Source: Prinsepia uniflora
Taxonomy: Eukaryota; Streptophyta; Magnoliopsida; Rosales; Rosaceae
DNA length: 64,000 nt
Reading direction: 5' to 3'
NCBI GenBank assembly: GCA_032719365.1
Contig: CM064871.1
Location: 31,903,566-31,967,565, forward strand
In this document: piece after piece, positions 34,200 through 46,058 of the stretch
How positions within the stretch are numbered: position 1 is the first letter of the stretch
Layout: every line of letters begins with the position of its first letter
Notes under the pieces: generated by a model
Told to the model about the DNA's origin: nothing
The model's database searches: none
Seen by the model: the letters and a program-made list of their open reading frames with translations, nothing else
Program-made: the position numbers and the translations under genes

Positions 34200-34583
34200 T
34201 AGTACTTGAGGTGGTCCACATTCCATGAGTGTGGGAGTGTCTTTCCATCCGAGGTTTGTAATTCGTAGGTTCCCTCCCAGCAGACTCTTGATACTGTGTA
34301 AGGGGTCTTCCGAAGTTGGAGCGTATGTCCCTGCTGATCTTTCTCTGGTGGCAAGCTTTACCTTTCAGAGGACCAAGTCCCCCTTTTTGAAACTTCGGTG
34401 GAAAACCCGTGAGTCATAGTATATGGTGACTTGTTGTTTGTAGGCTATATTCTTCAGGTTGGCATGTTCACGATGTTCCCCTAGGAGGTCGAGGTTAAGT
34501 GCCACCTGCTGATTTTTGGTGTCGGGGTCGTAGGAGGTAACTCAATAGGATTTCTCCCCTACTTCATTTGGGACGACGCCCTC
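34200..34583 (-). pseudogene. Tat-like integrase C-terminus
   Basis: Minus-strand translation gives the end of pol: VVPNEVGEKSY, stop, VTSYDPDTKNQQVALNLDLL, then AYKQQVTIYYDSRVFHRSFK and KKGDLVL, followed after a shift by YELRITNLGWKD. This is the usual Tat order: a short link, helix L-D-x-L-x-E-x-R, then YYN.RV..R.F..GDLVL and the YEL-tail. An insertion at 34,584 separates it from the rest of the integrase (36,726 onward). Stops and at least one frameshift are present. Confidence 0.75.
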
Positions 34584-36720
34584 TGATGTGAACCAAAGGT
34601 ACCTCAACTTAACCCTTTTTGTAGTTGTAGTAGTTTGGTAAATAAGGGATCATTCAAGCCGGGGATTAAGGGTACCTTTCTTTAGTTTGTTTGAAAACTT
34701 AATTAAAAGATTATTAGAGGGGAGTTTGAAAATGTTGAGTTTTTAAAAGGTAGAAAACCAGATTGGTTTTAAGTTGATTGGGAGAGAACTTTAGTTAAGA
34801 GCACGTTTATCTTCCACTAAGTCCTTTACCTTATCCAATTACCTTTCTGTCTTACTTCTTTTACTTAGTCATGTTGCCTTCAACCTAGAATAGACCATGA
34901 ATGCATGAATCTATCCCAACATCTTACTAATCTACCTTAGTTCAATAACACATTAAAACTAAGGAATTCTTTAACTTTGAGAAAACGCTTTTTAAGCAAG
35001 GCTAGAGATCATTAAGCTTTTTAAGATTGATAGAAGAATAAGTATCAAGTAACTCCCATTGACTTACATTGACGTGATTAGGATCCTGAAAATCCCTTGC
35101 TACTTACAAACATAAGATCAAACATGTCATATGCTTTACCTTATAGTTTTGGCAATACTTTTACATTTATCATAGTATGTATGCATCCATAAATGAACCA
35201 CATAAAATATAGGTTATAAAAAAATCACGACATTCATACATAAACATAGTATAGAAAGTAAGACTTAAGATAACTTTCAAAGACTCATAACTTAGGGCCT
35301 CAAAAACGGCCCATAACTAAAAGGGTGTTTAGCTATGCATAATTTAGTGGAATATGATAAAATTATAAAGTAGATTTTGAGAGTAAACAAAAAATTTATT
35401 AAGATGAAGAAGGCAGCTACGTCCAATCTTCAAAAGCACCAAAAACAATCTTCAAAAGCACCAGAAACAATCTTCAAAAGTAACTTGAATCTTGAATTGA
35501 AAGTATACGGAAAAAGGAAAGTTTAATGCTTTGAAATAAAACTAGTTCTAACCTATGATGGAACACTTAATTACATTGATTATGAGGCCATTTATAAGAA
35601 AGAACTTCATTGAACACTTGGTGAATTCGGAGTAGAAAAGTTGGATTCCTTCTTGTATAAGGATTAGGTCTTTGACAACTTTTGTATTCCTTGAGTGGCA
35701 AGGAATTTGCTTTCCTAACCTCACTTGGCCTTATCATGCTAGATTCTAGGCTGAAAACATAGCTTGATAACTTATGACTCCCCACTTATCTCGGATTTGA
35801 ACAGCTGGCCACATGCTGGCATAATTCTGATTGGTCCCTAAGTCGGCTAAGAACCAAGAAAGAACCTTCTTGGTCGATCTTGAGAATTTTAATTGAATTG
35901 ATGACATGGAAATGATAGCTGAATGAGATCTGGGTGGCCTGATCAATTTCTTGGTGTTGGAAGGAACCAAAACAAAGCACAACGCGAGAGGGCATGAAAA
36001 TTGGCCTCGAACAAAGATCATTTTTGAATTACCTTAGAGCATGGTCCTGATGAGGGACCTGAGTAGCTCATGTTATGTAGATTTTGAATCCCCAATGAGG
36101 GCCTGGAAATTCATACTGGAGGATATGGAACAGAGGTGGCCAAGAGCGGGAACTGTTGACACAAAATGAGGCACACGAGCTTGGTCCTAGCTCTGCTACT
36201 CGGCTGGGTCTGGAACAGGAAATGGGGAATACAGTGGAACACGATGGAACAAGATAGAACAAAACCTCGAAACATGTAACCTGTGATATGTTTTGGAACT
36301 TAGTTGGCTCAGGACCTGGTCCTCGGTTGGGTATTTGCTAGAACATGAGTTGGTCCTTAGCTAGGAACATGTTACCAATGACATGTCACTGGGACCTCAC
36401 ATGGAACACAGGAACAACGCTGGAATTAGGACCCGATAGCTGGAACATGGCTTGGTATTGGTCCTAGTGACATGCTAGGGACTCGATGGAGGGTCTTGGG
36501 CAGTACCACATACCAAGTCCTTGGTTGGGACAAGTTTGAGGGTCTTAGGAACCGATTCCTCATTTTTCACCATTTTCGAACTTTGTACCTGAGTTTTCAT
36601 ATTTTTTGCACATAATCTCACAAAACACATTATTTTCTCTTATTGGTCATAAATTGTATTAAGAACATGTAAATCAAGCATGAAATGACATTAACAACAT
36701 GCATAGGAATGAAACTATCA
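34584..36720. mobile_element. Solo LTR (2,137 bp) with TSD CCCTC
   Basis: Begins TGATGTGAACC and ends GAAACTATCA, with the 5-bp direct duplication CCCTC on both sides (34,579-34,583 and 36,721-36,725). The TG...CA termini, 5-bp TSD and absence of coding fit a solo LTR. It sits inside the integrase gene of the Tat-like element, between AFGMEG and VVPNEV of the protein. It holds a 22-bp tandem near 35,424-35,480. Orientation is not determined, since no internal region remains. Confidence 0.85.
35424..35480. repeat. 22-bp tandem repeat in the solo LTR
   Basis: Two copies of a 22-mer beginning CAATCTTCAAAAGCACC (35,424-35,445 and 35,446-35,467) and a partial third. Directly visible. Confidence 0.85.
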
Positions 36721-36725
36721 CCCTC

Positions 36726-37405
36726 CATGCCAAATGCTAAGGCAAAGGGGGTCTTGTCCGTGGCATTCTTGTATGATGTTTAGTGAGACCAAAGGACGCT
36801 GTGGATGATGTTTATCCATTTACCTTTTTCCTAATCGAGCCACTTCTTCAAGTTGTACTTGTTGTTCTTGTTGATGGCTTCAACCTATCCATTGGATTGA
36901 TGGTGAGCCAGAGATGCGAAGAGTAGTTTGATGTCATATGTGTGACAAAATTCCCTGAAGTAGTTGTAGTCAAATTGCTCCCTATTATCATGACGATAGT
37001 GTGCAAAATCCTGAAACGACATATGATGTTTTGATAAACAAAGGTCTCGATCTGAGTTGTGGTAATGGTTGCCAAGGGTTTTTCCTCTGCCCACTTGGTG
37101 AAGTAGTCCATAGCCACCAGTGCATAGTTAATTTTTCTTTTTTCTATAGGCATCTATCTGATCAGGTCGAATCCCCATTGAGATAAAGGCAATGGGCTCA
37201 TCATAGAAATAAGGTGCTCAACTAGAAAGTGAAGAATTTGGGCATGCCGCTTGCACTTGCTGCACCACTGAGTGAGTTGAATGGCATCTGTGAGCATGAT
37301 TGACCAATAGTAGCCCTGACGGAATGCCTTGTGTGCCAAGGTTCGTGCTCATGAATGGTCTCTGCATATTCCTTCATGCATTTCTGAGAGGACGTAGTCC
37401 CTTAA
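36726..37405 (-). pseudogene. Tat-like integrase zinc finger and catalytic core
   Basis: On the minus strand: HKAFRQGYYWS and CSKCKRHAQI (end of the HHCC zinc finger), QWGFDLI, DYFTKWAEEKPLAT with the first catalytic Asp, a HDN motif in another frame for the second Asp, then NGxVEAIN with the catalytic Glu, and ATDKTPFALAFGMEG. All three DDE positions can be found, but a stop falls between NG and VEAIN, and a frameshift lies before the second Asp, so no integrase can be made. Its ends abut the solo LTR (left) and the CACTA element (right). Confidence 0.8.
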
Positions 37406-38679
37406 CACTACGTTAGAAAAAGGCTTATTACAACGGGCAGAAAACACTGTAATAGCCTTTTATAGCGTTAAAGAAAACACTGTAATAGGTGACGCTGTAG
37501 TAGAGGTGGCATTTACCACAGCATTTTCAAAATGCTGTAGAAAGTCGATCTTTTATAGCGTTTCTAAAGTGTTGTTAATGTTTTTACAGTAGTTTACAAA
37601 TGTTGTGATAGGTTCTAACAACAGTATTTTTGGAATGCTATGAAAAAATATTTCCAAATTTCTAATTGTTATTGCCACCGAATGATTTTCCAAATTCTCT
37701 TCTAGAGCTTCTTAGCATATTTTTCTACCATCAAACACAAGATACATTCATAAATTCAATGCATAATATTAATGAAACAACACATTCAATCTAGAAATCA
37801 AATATGAAAAATTGCATAACCATTGTACTTAACATAAAGCTTCATATCCATAAATCATAAACTTCATATTCATATATCCATTGTATTCAACATAAAGTTT
37901 CATATCCATTCTAGTCAACATATAATTTTATATCCAGAAATCACTAACTTCATAATTATAAAAGTATGTCATCAACCTTGCATACATAAACTATCATATG
38001 TAGCTTAATTTGTTGCTAGTGTCCTTCCAATTCCATCACCCAAAATCCATGATACATATTCGAAGCTGCAAAACAATTTAACGACATCAACTGCAAAAAA
38101 ATGCATTAAATGAAACTGCAGAAACTGCATAAAAGTGCAGAAAATGGATATGCATATTCAGAAAATTCAGAGAATGCAGAAAGTGAAAATATGCATCTAT
38201 GCAGAAAATGCAGAAAATATGAAAGCAGTTGAATTTTCATAGTTGACACCGAGGTTGTTAATTTCTTACCCCCTGTGAGCATCAATAAGGAAGAATATTA
38301 GACTAATACTGCTACCAAAATTCATAGTTAACAGCTCCATTCTAACATTGGCTACTATATTTACTTGCTTAACATAGGTCTTAAACCAAAACGATGTTGG
38401 ATAAGAAATACCTCATTATGAGTTTTTAAATTCAAAGGCAATGGTAACTAACTTGTAAAAGTAGTCCAAGGAAAAATGTGGGAAAACTCTACAAGAATAT
38501 ATGTGAAATATGATACCCTGCCAGAATTACAAAGGCCATTTGTATTCCTGTATATATCCATAACCATATACACAACATAGAAGATTTTCACCAAGACTGA
38601 AACATATACACAACACTGGAGATCTGAAACATGCACAACTAAAAGTATAGTAGAGCAAAAGAAAATCAAAATAACTAAC

Positions 38680-38721
38680 CGATGTAAGTACTGAAGCTTT
38701 AGACTTTGAAGGGTCAAGTCT
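38680..38721 (-). other. Possible captured exon, unidentified
   Basis: A 14-codon open stretch, RLDPSKSKASVLTS, preceded by a good acceptor (TTTGTGCAG) and followed by a donor-like GTTAGT. It may be another captured exon in the CACTA element. I do not recognise the protein; chance is possible at this length. Confidence 0.3.
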
Positions 38722-38999
38722 CTGCACAAATTTGCAGATTAAAAAAAGGATTATTGAGTAGCAAAATATTTTGAGCAGACTATACATGTATATATGCATG
38801 TATCATACATAAAGGTCCTATATAAGAGGGAGATAAAGAAATAAGCTACTCAAGAATCATCCAGGGAATTGCCACATTCCAACTTATAGTAACATTACAT
38901 CATATCATAAAATCAGTAATTGGGCCATGGTATCATTTCAGTGGCAAACAAAGATATTTAACACCCAAATTAAAAACTCGAATTTGTCAAGAAATCGAC

Positions 39000-39800
39000 C
39001 TCCTTCATCGTCTCTATAAGGTCAAGCATTGTAAATTCACCTGAAAGTATATAACAAAGTACACGACCCATTAGTTACTATATGAACACAACAACTTGAG
39101 GACTAATATCATTTTTTCAAAAGATTATCTGGGTTTCCAAAGTTTATGGCTCCAATGTGCTCTCCTTCCATGATATGAATGAGGCCATCAACCTAAAAAC
39201 ATTTAAATGAGGAACTAAATATAATCCAACTCAATGTAGTACATGACAACAGAATGAAAAGGAAAAAATCATCACATACAATGTAATACACATAACAGAA
39301 ACTCTGAGTTTGAGTCCCAGGATTTTGAATTGTCAAAGGATCATACCTACACTGTTGATAGCAAAAAATAAATAAATAATCGATCCAAAAGGTAACATTT
39401 TTGAAGGAAAGAGGAAAAGGTCTGAGCTAATCTAGTAATGCAGGTATGGAAGCCAATTTCAAGATACAATGCCACAAAATTGTGTATGGGTCTAGAACAT
39501 TCTAAGGACTTACCTAAGTGCTTGTGCTATAAAATTTCCGACTACATGCCCATCATCAATATTCATAAGAGGGCCCATATGTGTTGAAGATTCTGGCAAT
39601 ACGTATTTCTTTCAAAAAGACAAAAAAGTATTAAATACATCAATTATTTCATGACGGGGAAGGAAAAGAAATACTTCGTTAAGGTGGGAAAGGGAAAGAG
39701 GAAAAACAAAATACCAATCCCATGTTGCCTGTGATAGTCAAACATCAAGGTCTTAGCAACGCCTTTCCCCTCATCATAGTAGCTCCTAACTCTTGTGATT
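39000..39800 (-). pseudogene. UXS: UDP-glucuronate decarboxylase (UDP-xylose synthase) gene fragment, five exons, captured by CACTA
   Basis: Five minus-strand exons with introns: a (39,715 to about 39,800) with RSYYDEGK and TLMFDYHRQHGI; b (39,514-39,608) with ARIFNTYGPLMNIDDG and NFIAQAL; c (39,280-39,346) with PLTIQNPGTQTQSFCYV; d (39,129-39,192) with VDGLIHIMEGEHIG; e (39,000-39,040) with EFTMLDLIETMKE. Junctions keep the frame: d/e gives GNPGEFTM, a/b gives GIEIRIA. This is the middle to C-terminal part of the SDR enzyme that converts UDP-glucuronate to UDP-xylose for cell-wall glycans. Exon a keeps the catalytic YxxxK (YDEGK). The NAD-binding N-terminus is absent, the exon d donor is AT instead of GT, and SDM is replaced by YYI after CYV. 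Introns show a DNA-level capture. It is a fragment, not a working gene. Confidence 0.88.
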
Positions 39801-40194
39801 AGAAAATGTTGTAATTATGAGGTCATGGTCTCCTGAACTTAAAAAAAAAATCCATGAACTATAAATACAATACATTCTGAAATCACAAACAAAAAGATAG
39901 AAATATCCTATAACGAACGCAGACACATCTTTTAGTACCTTGGTATGCGAGTAGGTTTCAAATGGGATACCAGTAGATTAGGAATCAATTGAAGGCTCTA
40001 TAACCACATAAATTTATAGACTTTTATAACAAATAGAAAAATCAAGTTCCTCATTCAAATCACTTGAACACGGATAAGAAACAACACCTAGCATGTGCAA
40101 CAGAATCAAACATGTATTGAAGCAAGAATTTTGCATCTATTCAGTGCAATTGGATCCAATGTCCAGGATTGGCCTACTCCCATTCTTCAGCTTC

Positions 40195-40313
40195 TGAAAA
40201 GTTTTGATGGTATTGCTTCTATCTTCTTTACCTCCACAATTTCCGCAACAATCGATGCCTCATCACCACTGTCTGTATTTTTCAAAGAACCCAAGTCCTT
40301 ACGTAGTTAATTT
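40195..40313 (-). other. Open stretch in CACTA, possible second captured exon
   Basis: A minus-strand frame of about 39 codons with KDLGSLKNTDSGDEASIVAE and VKKIEAIPSKLF, unlike its low-complexity surroundings. No family recognised. It could be a captured host exon or chance. Confidence 0.3.
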
Positions 40314-41106
40314 CAAGCAAAATTTCCACTAGAAATATAAAATCTCATATAATTTCAAGCAAAACTTGGAATACAAAAAAATCACCTAGGTTAAAAAAAT
40401 TTACTTCAATCATCTGTCATAGATTAATAAAAATCCAATTAGATCGAATCCCTAACCAAAAATTGAATACACAATTCATCTTTAAAAAAATAAAGGTAGC
40501 GATCAAGGATGGGAGAGGTCGAGCGATTACCTATCGCCTAATAGATATAGTTAGGAGGGAAGGAAGAAGAAAAATGCAGAGACGACCTCGTGAGGAAGAG
40601 TTGATCTCTAGAATGGTTTTTCTTCAGTACAGCGAGACACGAGAGCCAAGAACCATAGACGCTGAGAGGCTAAAAGCAGCGATAACCGAGTGAGGCTGAG
40701 GCTAAGAGCAGGGAGTGAGGATGAGACTGCGGCTGAGGCTGGGAACCGATGTATGGATCCTGAGAGACATACGTGGGAGACAAGAGCGAGAGGCGAGAGG
40801 GAGAACCACAGAACGAGAACCACTGAAGTATAGATCCTGAGAGACAAACGTAGGAGACGAGACCATAGAGATTTGAGAACTAATTTTTCTTTTCCCATCT
40901 TGACGCACTTTGTTTCAGGCGAAGGGTTTGAAAATTTTGGTTTCCCCCGTTCTGATTTTTATTTCCCTCACTTGGCCACGCCTTTTTTACGTTGCCCTTT
41001 CATAGCATTTAGGTGTTTTTTTTAATTCTTTTCAATCTTACCTTTCATAGCAGTTGTGCAAAAGTACTATAACCCAGTGCTATTAATACCCTAATTTATT
41101 GTAGTA

Positions 41107-41310
41107 TAAATCTAGTGTGAGGCATTTCAAGAGTGGGGTGGTGAAGCCGCGTTTGTAGAGATGATTGTGTTGGATGGTGTAGCGAACAGCTTGTCGTATG
41201 ATTTTCTTGGCCTCGAGTTTATCATCCAGTAGAGAACCATCCTAGAGGTAGGCCTTGATAGGGTCCCTCTACTATATGGGGCAAGGCCTTGTGCTTGGTC
41301 TTTGTTGGAT
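41107..41310 (-). pseudogene. Tat-like RNase H to integrase linker
   Basis: Minus-strand translation: RDPIKAYLQDGSLLDDKLEA, then KIIRQAVRYTIQHNHLYKRG and FTTPLLKCL, the usual linker before the integrase zinc finger in Tat elements. Two adjacent stops precede RDPIKAY. It is bounded by the CACTA element on the left and the Athila-like element on the right; removing either joins it in frame to its neighbours. Confidence 0.75.
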
Positions 41311-42953
41311 TGATATAGGTTTATTTAAACAAAAGATTATGAATTATGACTCCTAATGTAATACTTTGCAAGTGCACAAAATCATATAACGAGTATAGTA
41401 GGTTTGCAAAGGTCGATCCCTCGAAGACTTGTTCAACGTGAATCCACTTAGTTTAGAATGAAATGACTTGGTTGAAAAGACACAAAACCATTTGGGGGTT
41501 TAGGATGATGATTAGCACGAAATTGAGATGAAAACCCAATGTAAAGTGATGAAGACAAGATTGACTGTTGATTGATTGATTAAGACGAATTAGGGCTTAT
41601 TATCCACTTTTACCAATTATAGTGCTCCTTAGATTTCCTTGATTCAATTACTATGCACGTTTCTGAATTAAGTGCCCGTGCAGGGGTCTGGCTAAGGCTC
41701 ACCCCACACCTATTATATTCTCTTAGTTTGCATGTTTTAAGCGTGATGTTCTCCTCTTAAAACGTCTATTATCGATGGTGCGTGATAATGCATAAAACAC
41801 GAAGAAGATTTGATGACACTACACTATCCCTAGAAAAGTTATGTGCAATTCTAGAAAGTCATGAGTTTAGATTACGAATAAGATTCTCCCTCTTAAACGT
41901 GATGCTACAATTTGCAAGATAATATTATGGTCCGCCAAGCAATTACGTCTACAATTATACACAAACAAGGTTATCAAGCTTACAAGCATAAATTGAGTTC
42001 ATGAAGCTCAGTAATCCAAAAAATTCACTCATGCATAACAATCATAATCAAGAGCCAGAAATCTAAATATGAACTAACATGGCTAGGGCTTCAAGCAGCC
42101 CTAATCCTAAAGGAAGCTACTCACACATATCTAAGTTAACAAACATCATAATTGAATTCATATAAACTTAAAGAGATTAAGGATTAAGAAACACAAATAC
42201 TAAGAGGGATGAGGCATGAGAGAAGTGTCACAAACACTTCTTCTTCTCCCAAGCTTCACGTCACAGTCAAGGTACAAGAATTGAATTCAAAATCTTGATG
42301 ATCAATGAAAAATGTGGTTAACTTGTTTATAAAAGTAAGTATGAATTTCGATAGTGTTTTTGGACCTTGGGAGGTAAATTGAACGTCCAACAATGAGAGA
42401 AAATTAACCATTTATATGCCTCACACCTGCCCTAGCTTCTCCCTAAAAGAAAGGGAAAAACAAAATTAAAACTAAGGACGAAAACACACACTTAGCCGTG
42501 AAAACACATCCTAGCCGCTTTCTTGGATCCTTTTTTGATAAGGAATACCCTTTTCCTTCTTTCTTTCCACTTCTTGACTTCTACTTTGACTAGGAATTCA
42601 TTTAATGTTTTTCCAAATCAGATCACAAAGTCCTAAAATAAAGGAAAGGGGATAAAAAATGCGGCTAGGGTAATTCCTTAACCCTAGCTGTGACTTTTGA
42701 GTAGTCTTGGTGGATCTTGGCCGTGTGAATGAGAGATGATGTGTCCCTTTGTGAGTCCTTGATGAGTTATTGAATGATTAGCCTTGGAAAGATCACATTT
42801 CATTGCAAAAACATGATTTAAACCTAAACTAAACAATTTGCACAAACTTCACAAAAAAGATCATTTTCTCCTATTGATTGAACGATTATAATCAAAAGAT
42901 AAGTTAAAGGGATAAAAATAACATTGAAACAATGCTTAATTCGTGGCTTATCA
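41311..42953 (-). repeat. Athila-like 3' LTR (1.64 kb, left)
   Basis: Matches 50,761-51,998 from about 41,723 on, for example in CGTCTATTATCGATGGTGCG and GAAACAATGCTTAAT. On the minus strand it starts TGATAAGCCACGAATT just after a purine-rich GGTCAGGGGTATT (42,954-42,966), the likely polypurine tract. It is the complete LTR of the pair. Confidence 0.85.
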
Positions 42954-44780
42954 AATACCCCTGACCTATCTTTTACTAGTCCCTTAGCAAAACAAAAAAA
43001 CAAAAGACTCAATCTTGGTAAGATAAGCATTTAAACCTCTAGGTTCACCTAGTAGGAGGAGTTTCTCCTGAGGATTATAGCAACATGATACCCACAAACA
43101 TTTTGCTTACACAAATAAAATGCTAGAAATCATGCATCAACATGTTAATAAGAACCAAGAATAGAAAACAAACTCACACTAACCAAGGAACATGACATAA
43201 GCGTGAACTCAATGTGTCAAATGTTTATACCAACATCTCAAATGATCGAGCTAGAAAACAACGTCATCTAAATACCCTAGAAAGATTTCGCCTCGACTCT
43301 AATCCTTACTAGGCATCTCTCAATGCACACATGAATCATAAGGCTTTCACTCAACAAGCATATGTGATGAGTTTATGTAAAGGAAATCAAGTTGGTCACA
43401 TACAAATTTCAATGAAGAACAACACTTTATTTGGAAATATGATCTCAAGAAGGAATTGAAGTTTAAGAACAGAGATGCGTACCTTAATCCTTTGCATAAC
43501 CATCCACAAGATCAATAGGTCTTCATTTAAGGGTTGTAATGGGGCTACGTTCTTGGGTGTAGAAAGGAAAGTTGGAATTCAAAGAACCTAAACCGCATCA
43601 AGGCATGAGAATTCATGACTCAGACCTTGAGTATTAGATGATGAAACCATGCTTAAGACAACAATACTCTAATTGAGGTACTTGGCTCAACTCAAAGTTC
43701 ATTGCTTCAATTTTTTTTTTTTTTCAATTGCTAATCTCAATTTCTTGTTTTTTTTTTCACTAACGAACTTGATGGACTTTTCTTTTGTTTATATGAGATG
43801 AGCCAAGATCATGCAATAACTTCCTCACTTTACAAATAAACGAACGATCTTTTCCATTCAAGCATACTTCCATCACATGAGTATAAGAGCACAAAACATC
43901 AATATATTTCCTCCTTACCATAAATCTCATTTGATGCAACCTTGACACAAGCTTAGATTATAGCGTATAGCCATAATGAAGGGTTCAAAACTTGGTTAGG
44001 TCATATGTAGGTGAAAAACAAAACGGCTAAGTGTTTGGCTTCAAAGGCGCTTGAGGAGCATTAAATTTGGACGGGGAAAAGAAAGGCCTTTAGGAGCTAA
44101 AACACATATAGCCTATATCATACCTCATAAACAATTACACATTAAATCAAGAGCATCCAATAGATATGGTTCTTTAAACATCAATGCAATTAGAACAAGA
44201 TCATGCAATTAGAACAAGATCATGCAATTATGAACAAAGTGATGAGTGTTGAAGAATAGAAACAAATAGATCACTCAGAAAGAAAGGAAATCAAGCTCAA
44301 AGATCTCACAATGGTAGTCTCCACTAATATCCTATGTACGTTCAAATTCAATTGCTTTGGTTGCTTGATCACTTGATTATGGTATCGTTAAGTGCAAGTG
44401 TGAGTTCAATGGTCATGGCAATGATTCTTAGTAAGTACAAGCAATTATCACATTCTATACATTCATATTAACTAGTTTAAGCATAAAAACTAGCATCACA
44501 TAACAAAAAAAAGCAAATAAATCAAAACATAAACTAAAAAAAGCAAGCAAAAACAAAACGGAAACCTAGTTTGTGTATCCCAAAACATGCCATTTTTAAG
44601 GTCCATACCCCCAAACCTAAATGAGACATTATCCACAATGTTGCAAGCACAAAAGTAAGATAAAAGACATTATAGTAAGAGAGGTACACAAGTGAAAAGG
44701 TCCACAAAGAAAAGGGAACAAACCAGGGCAAGGTTGCTGCCTATGAGCGTTTGATTTAAAGTCTAGGCTAGACGAAGACT
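42954..44780 (-). other. Athila region between integrase and 3' LTR, no env-like ORF readable
   Basis: In Athila elements an env-like ORF can follow pol here. This 1.8 kb has only short frames (such as 43,760-43,948 and 44,534-44,731) with no signal peptide or transmembrane pattern I would defend, plus homopolymer runs near 43,712 and 43,750. I see no gene. Confidence 0.55.
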
Positions 44781-44785
44781 GCATC

Positions 44786-46053
44786 TTATGTAGCGGCATG
44801 CAAGTGGGCCATGGGTGCCTCAAAGGGGATGGGAGACGTCCCATAGTAGGGCTTGAGTCGATGGCCATTCACCTTGAATGATTCTTGCTTAATTGGATGT
44901 TGAATCTCAATTGTACCATGAGGGAAAACGTTGGCGATAATGAATGGACTAGACCAACGAGAGCATAACTTACCCGAAAACAGCTTGAGTCGTGAGTTGA
45001 GGAGTAGGACTTGTTGGCCAACTTGAAGGACCTTTCTTTGAATGCTCTTTTCGTGAAAACCTTGGTTTTCTACTTGTAAATTCAAGCACTCTCATAGGCT
45101 TCATTGCAGAGTTCATCAAGCTCATTAAATTGTAACTTCTAGTGAATTCCAGCAACATCTAAGTTCATTTTCATACGCTAAACTGACCAAAATTCTTTGT
45201 ACTCAATCTCTACAGGCATGTGACATCCTTTAACAAAGACTAAACGAAAAAGGGACATACCTAGAGGTGTCTTGTAAGCCGTCCTATAAGCCTAAAGTGC
45301 ATCATTCAACCTCATGGACCAATCTTCGCGGTTAGGATGAACCATCTTCTCAAGTATCACTTTGATCTATCTATTGGACACTTCGGCTTGCCCACTTGTT
45401 TGAGGATGGTAGGGAGTGGATACCCTATCATTGACACCATACCTCTTCATCAAAGCCTCAAAAGAATTATTGCAATAGTGGGATCCTCCATCGCTTATGA
45501 AAGCCCTTGGTGCACCAACCTAGCTAGAATATGATTTTGAATGAAATTCACTACAACCTTAGCATCATTAGTTTTAGTGGCAAGTGCCTCAGCCCATTAA
45601 GATACATAATCCACTGCAAGAAATATGTAAACATTACCAAAATAATTAGGGAAAGGTCCCATGAAATCAATGCCCCAAATGTCAAAGATCTCAAATACTA
45701 AAATCGGGTTCAAAGGCATTTGATTCCTAGGACCTATGTTACCTTGTCTTTGACATTTGGCATCTATCACATGTGAGCACGAATTCATAAGCATCCTTGA
45801 AGAGTGTACGACAAAAGAATCCACTTTGACGGACTTTAAACGTTGTTTTCTTGGCCCCAAAATGACCTCCACACACAAAAGAATGACAAAATTCGAGAAC
45901 AAAACGTACCTCACAATCGAGAATGCATCGACGAATGATTTGATCTGGGCAATGTTTCCATAAGTATGGCTCATCCCAAATGTAATACTTGGCTTGCTTG
46001 GCAAGCTTATTCTTTTGGTAACTGCTCAATGACAATAAAGTTAATCAAATCAG
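44786..46053 (-). pseudogene. Athila-like integrase
   Basis: From right to left: zinc finger with HSFVCGGHFGAKK and CDRCQ (45,739-46,035), FDIWGIDFMGPFP, AVDYVS with the first catalytic Asp and then a stop, ISDGGSHY with the second Asp, QTSGQAEVSN with the catalytic Glu, then LWAYRTAYKTPLG, and the C-terminal GKLCSRWSSPFIIANVFPHG and FKVNGHRLKPYYG. This is a full Athila integrase in pieces. Stops after DYVS and after the Glu motif and at least two shifts inactivate it. Integrase inserts the cDNA into the chromosome. Confidence 0.85.
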
Positions 46054-46058
46054 CGTAC

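Larger units (their letters stand above)
37406..41106. mobile_element. Non-autonomous CACTA transposon with TSD TAA
   Basis: Starts CACTACGTTAG and ends ...AATTTATTGTAGTA (inverse TACTACAATAAATT), so the last base of the CACTA terminus is mutated. It is flanked by TAA on both sides (37,403-37,405 and 41,107-41,109), the 3-bp duplication size of this superfamily. Both ends have subterminal motifs around AGC(A/G)TTT and CTGTAGTAG. Removing it with one TAA restores the integrase frame of the host element (...LDLRDYV...). No transposase is recognised. It carries a fragment of a plant UDP-glucuronate decarboxylase gene. Confidence 0.85.

Noticed and set aside
42954..44780. Athila env-like gene after integrase
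   Set aside because: Expected position, but only short frames without a signal peptide or transmembrane pattern.
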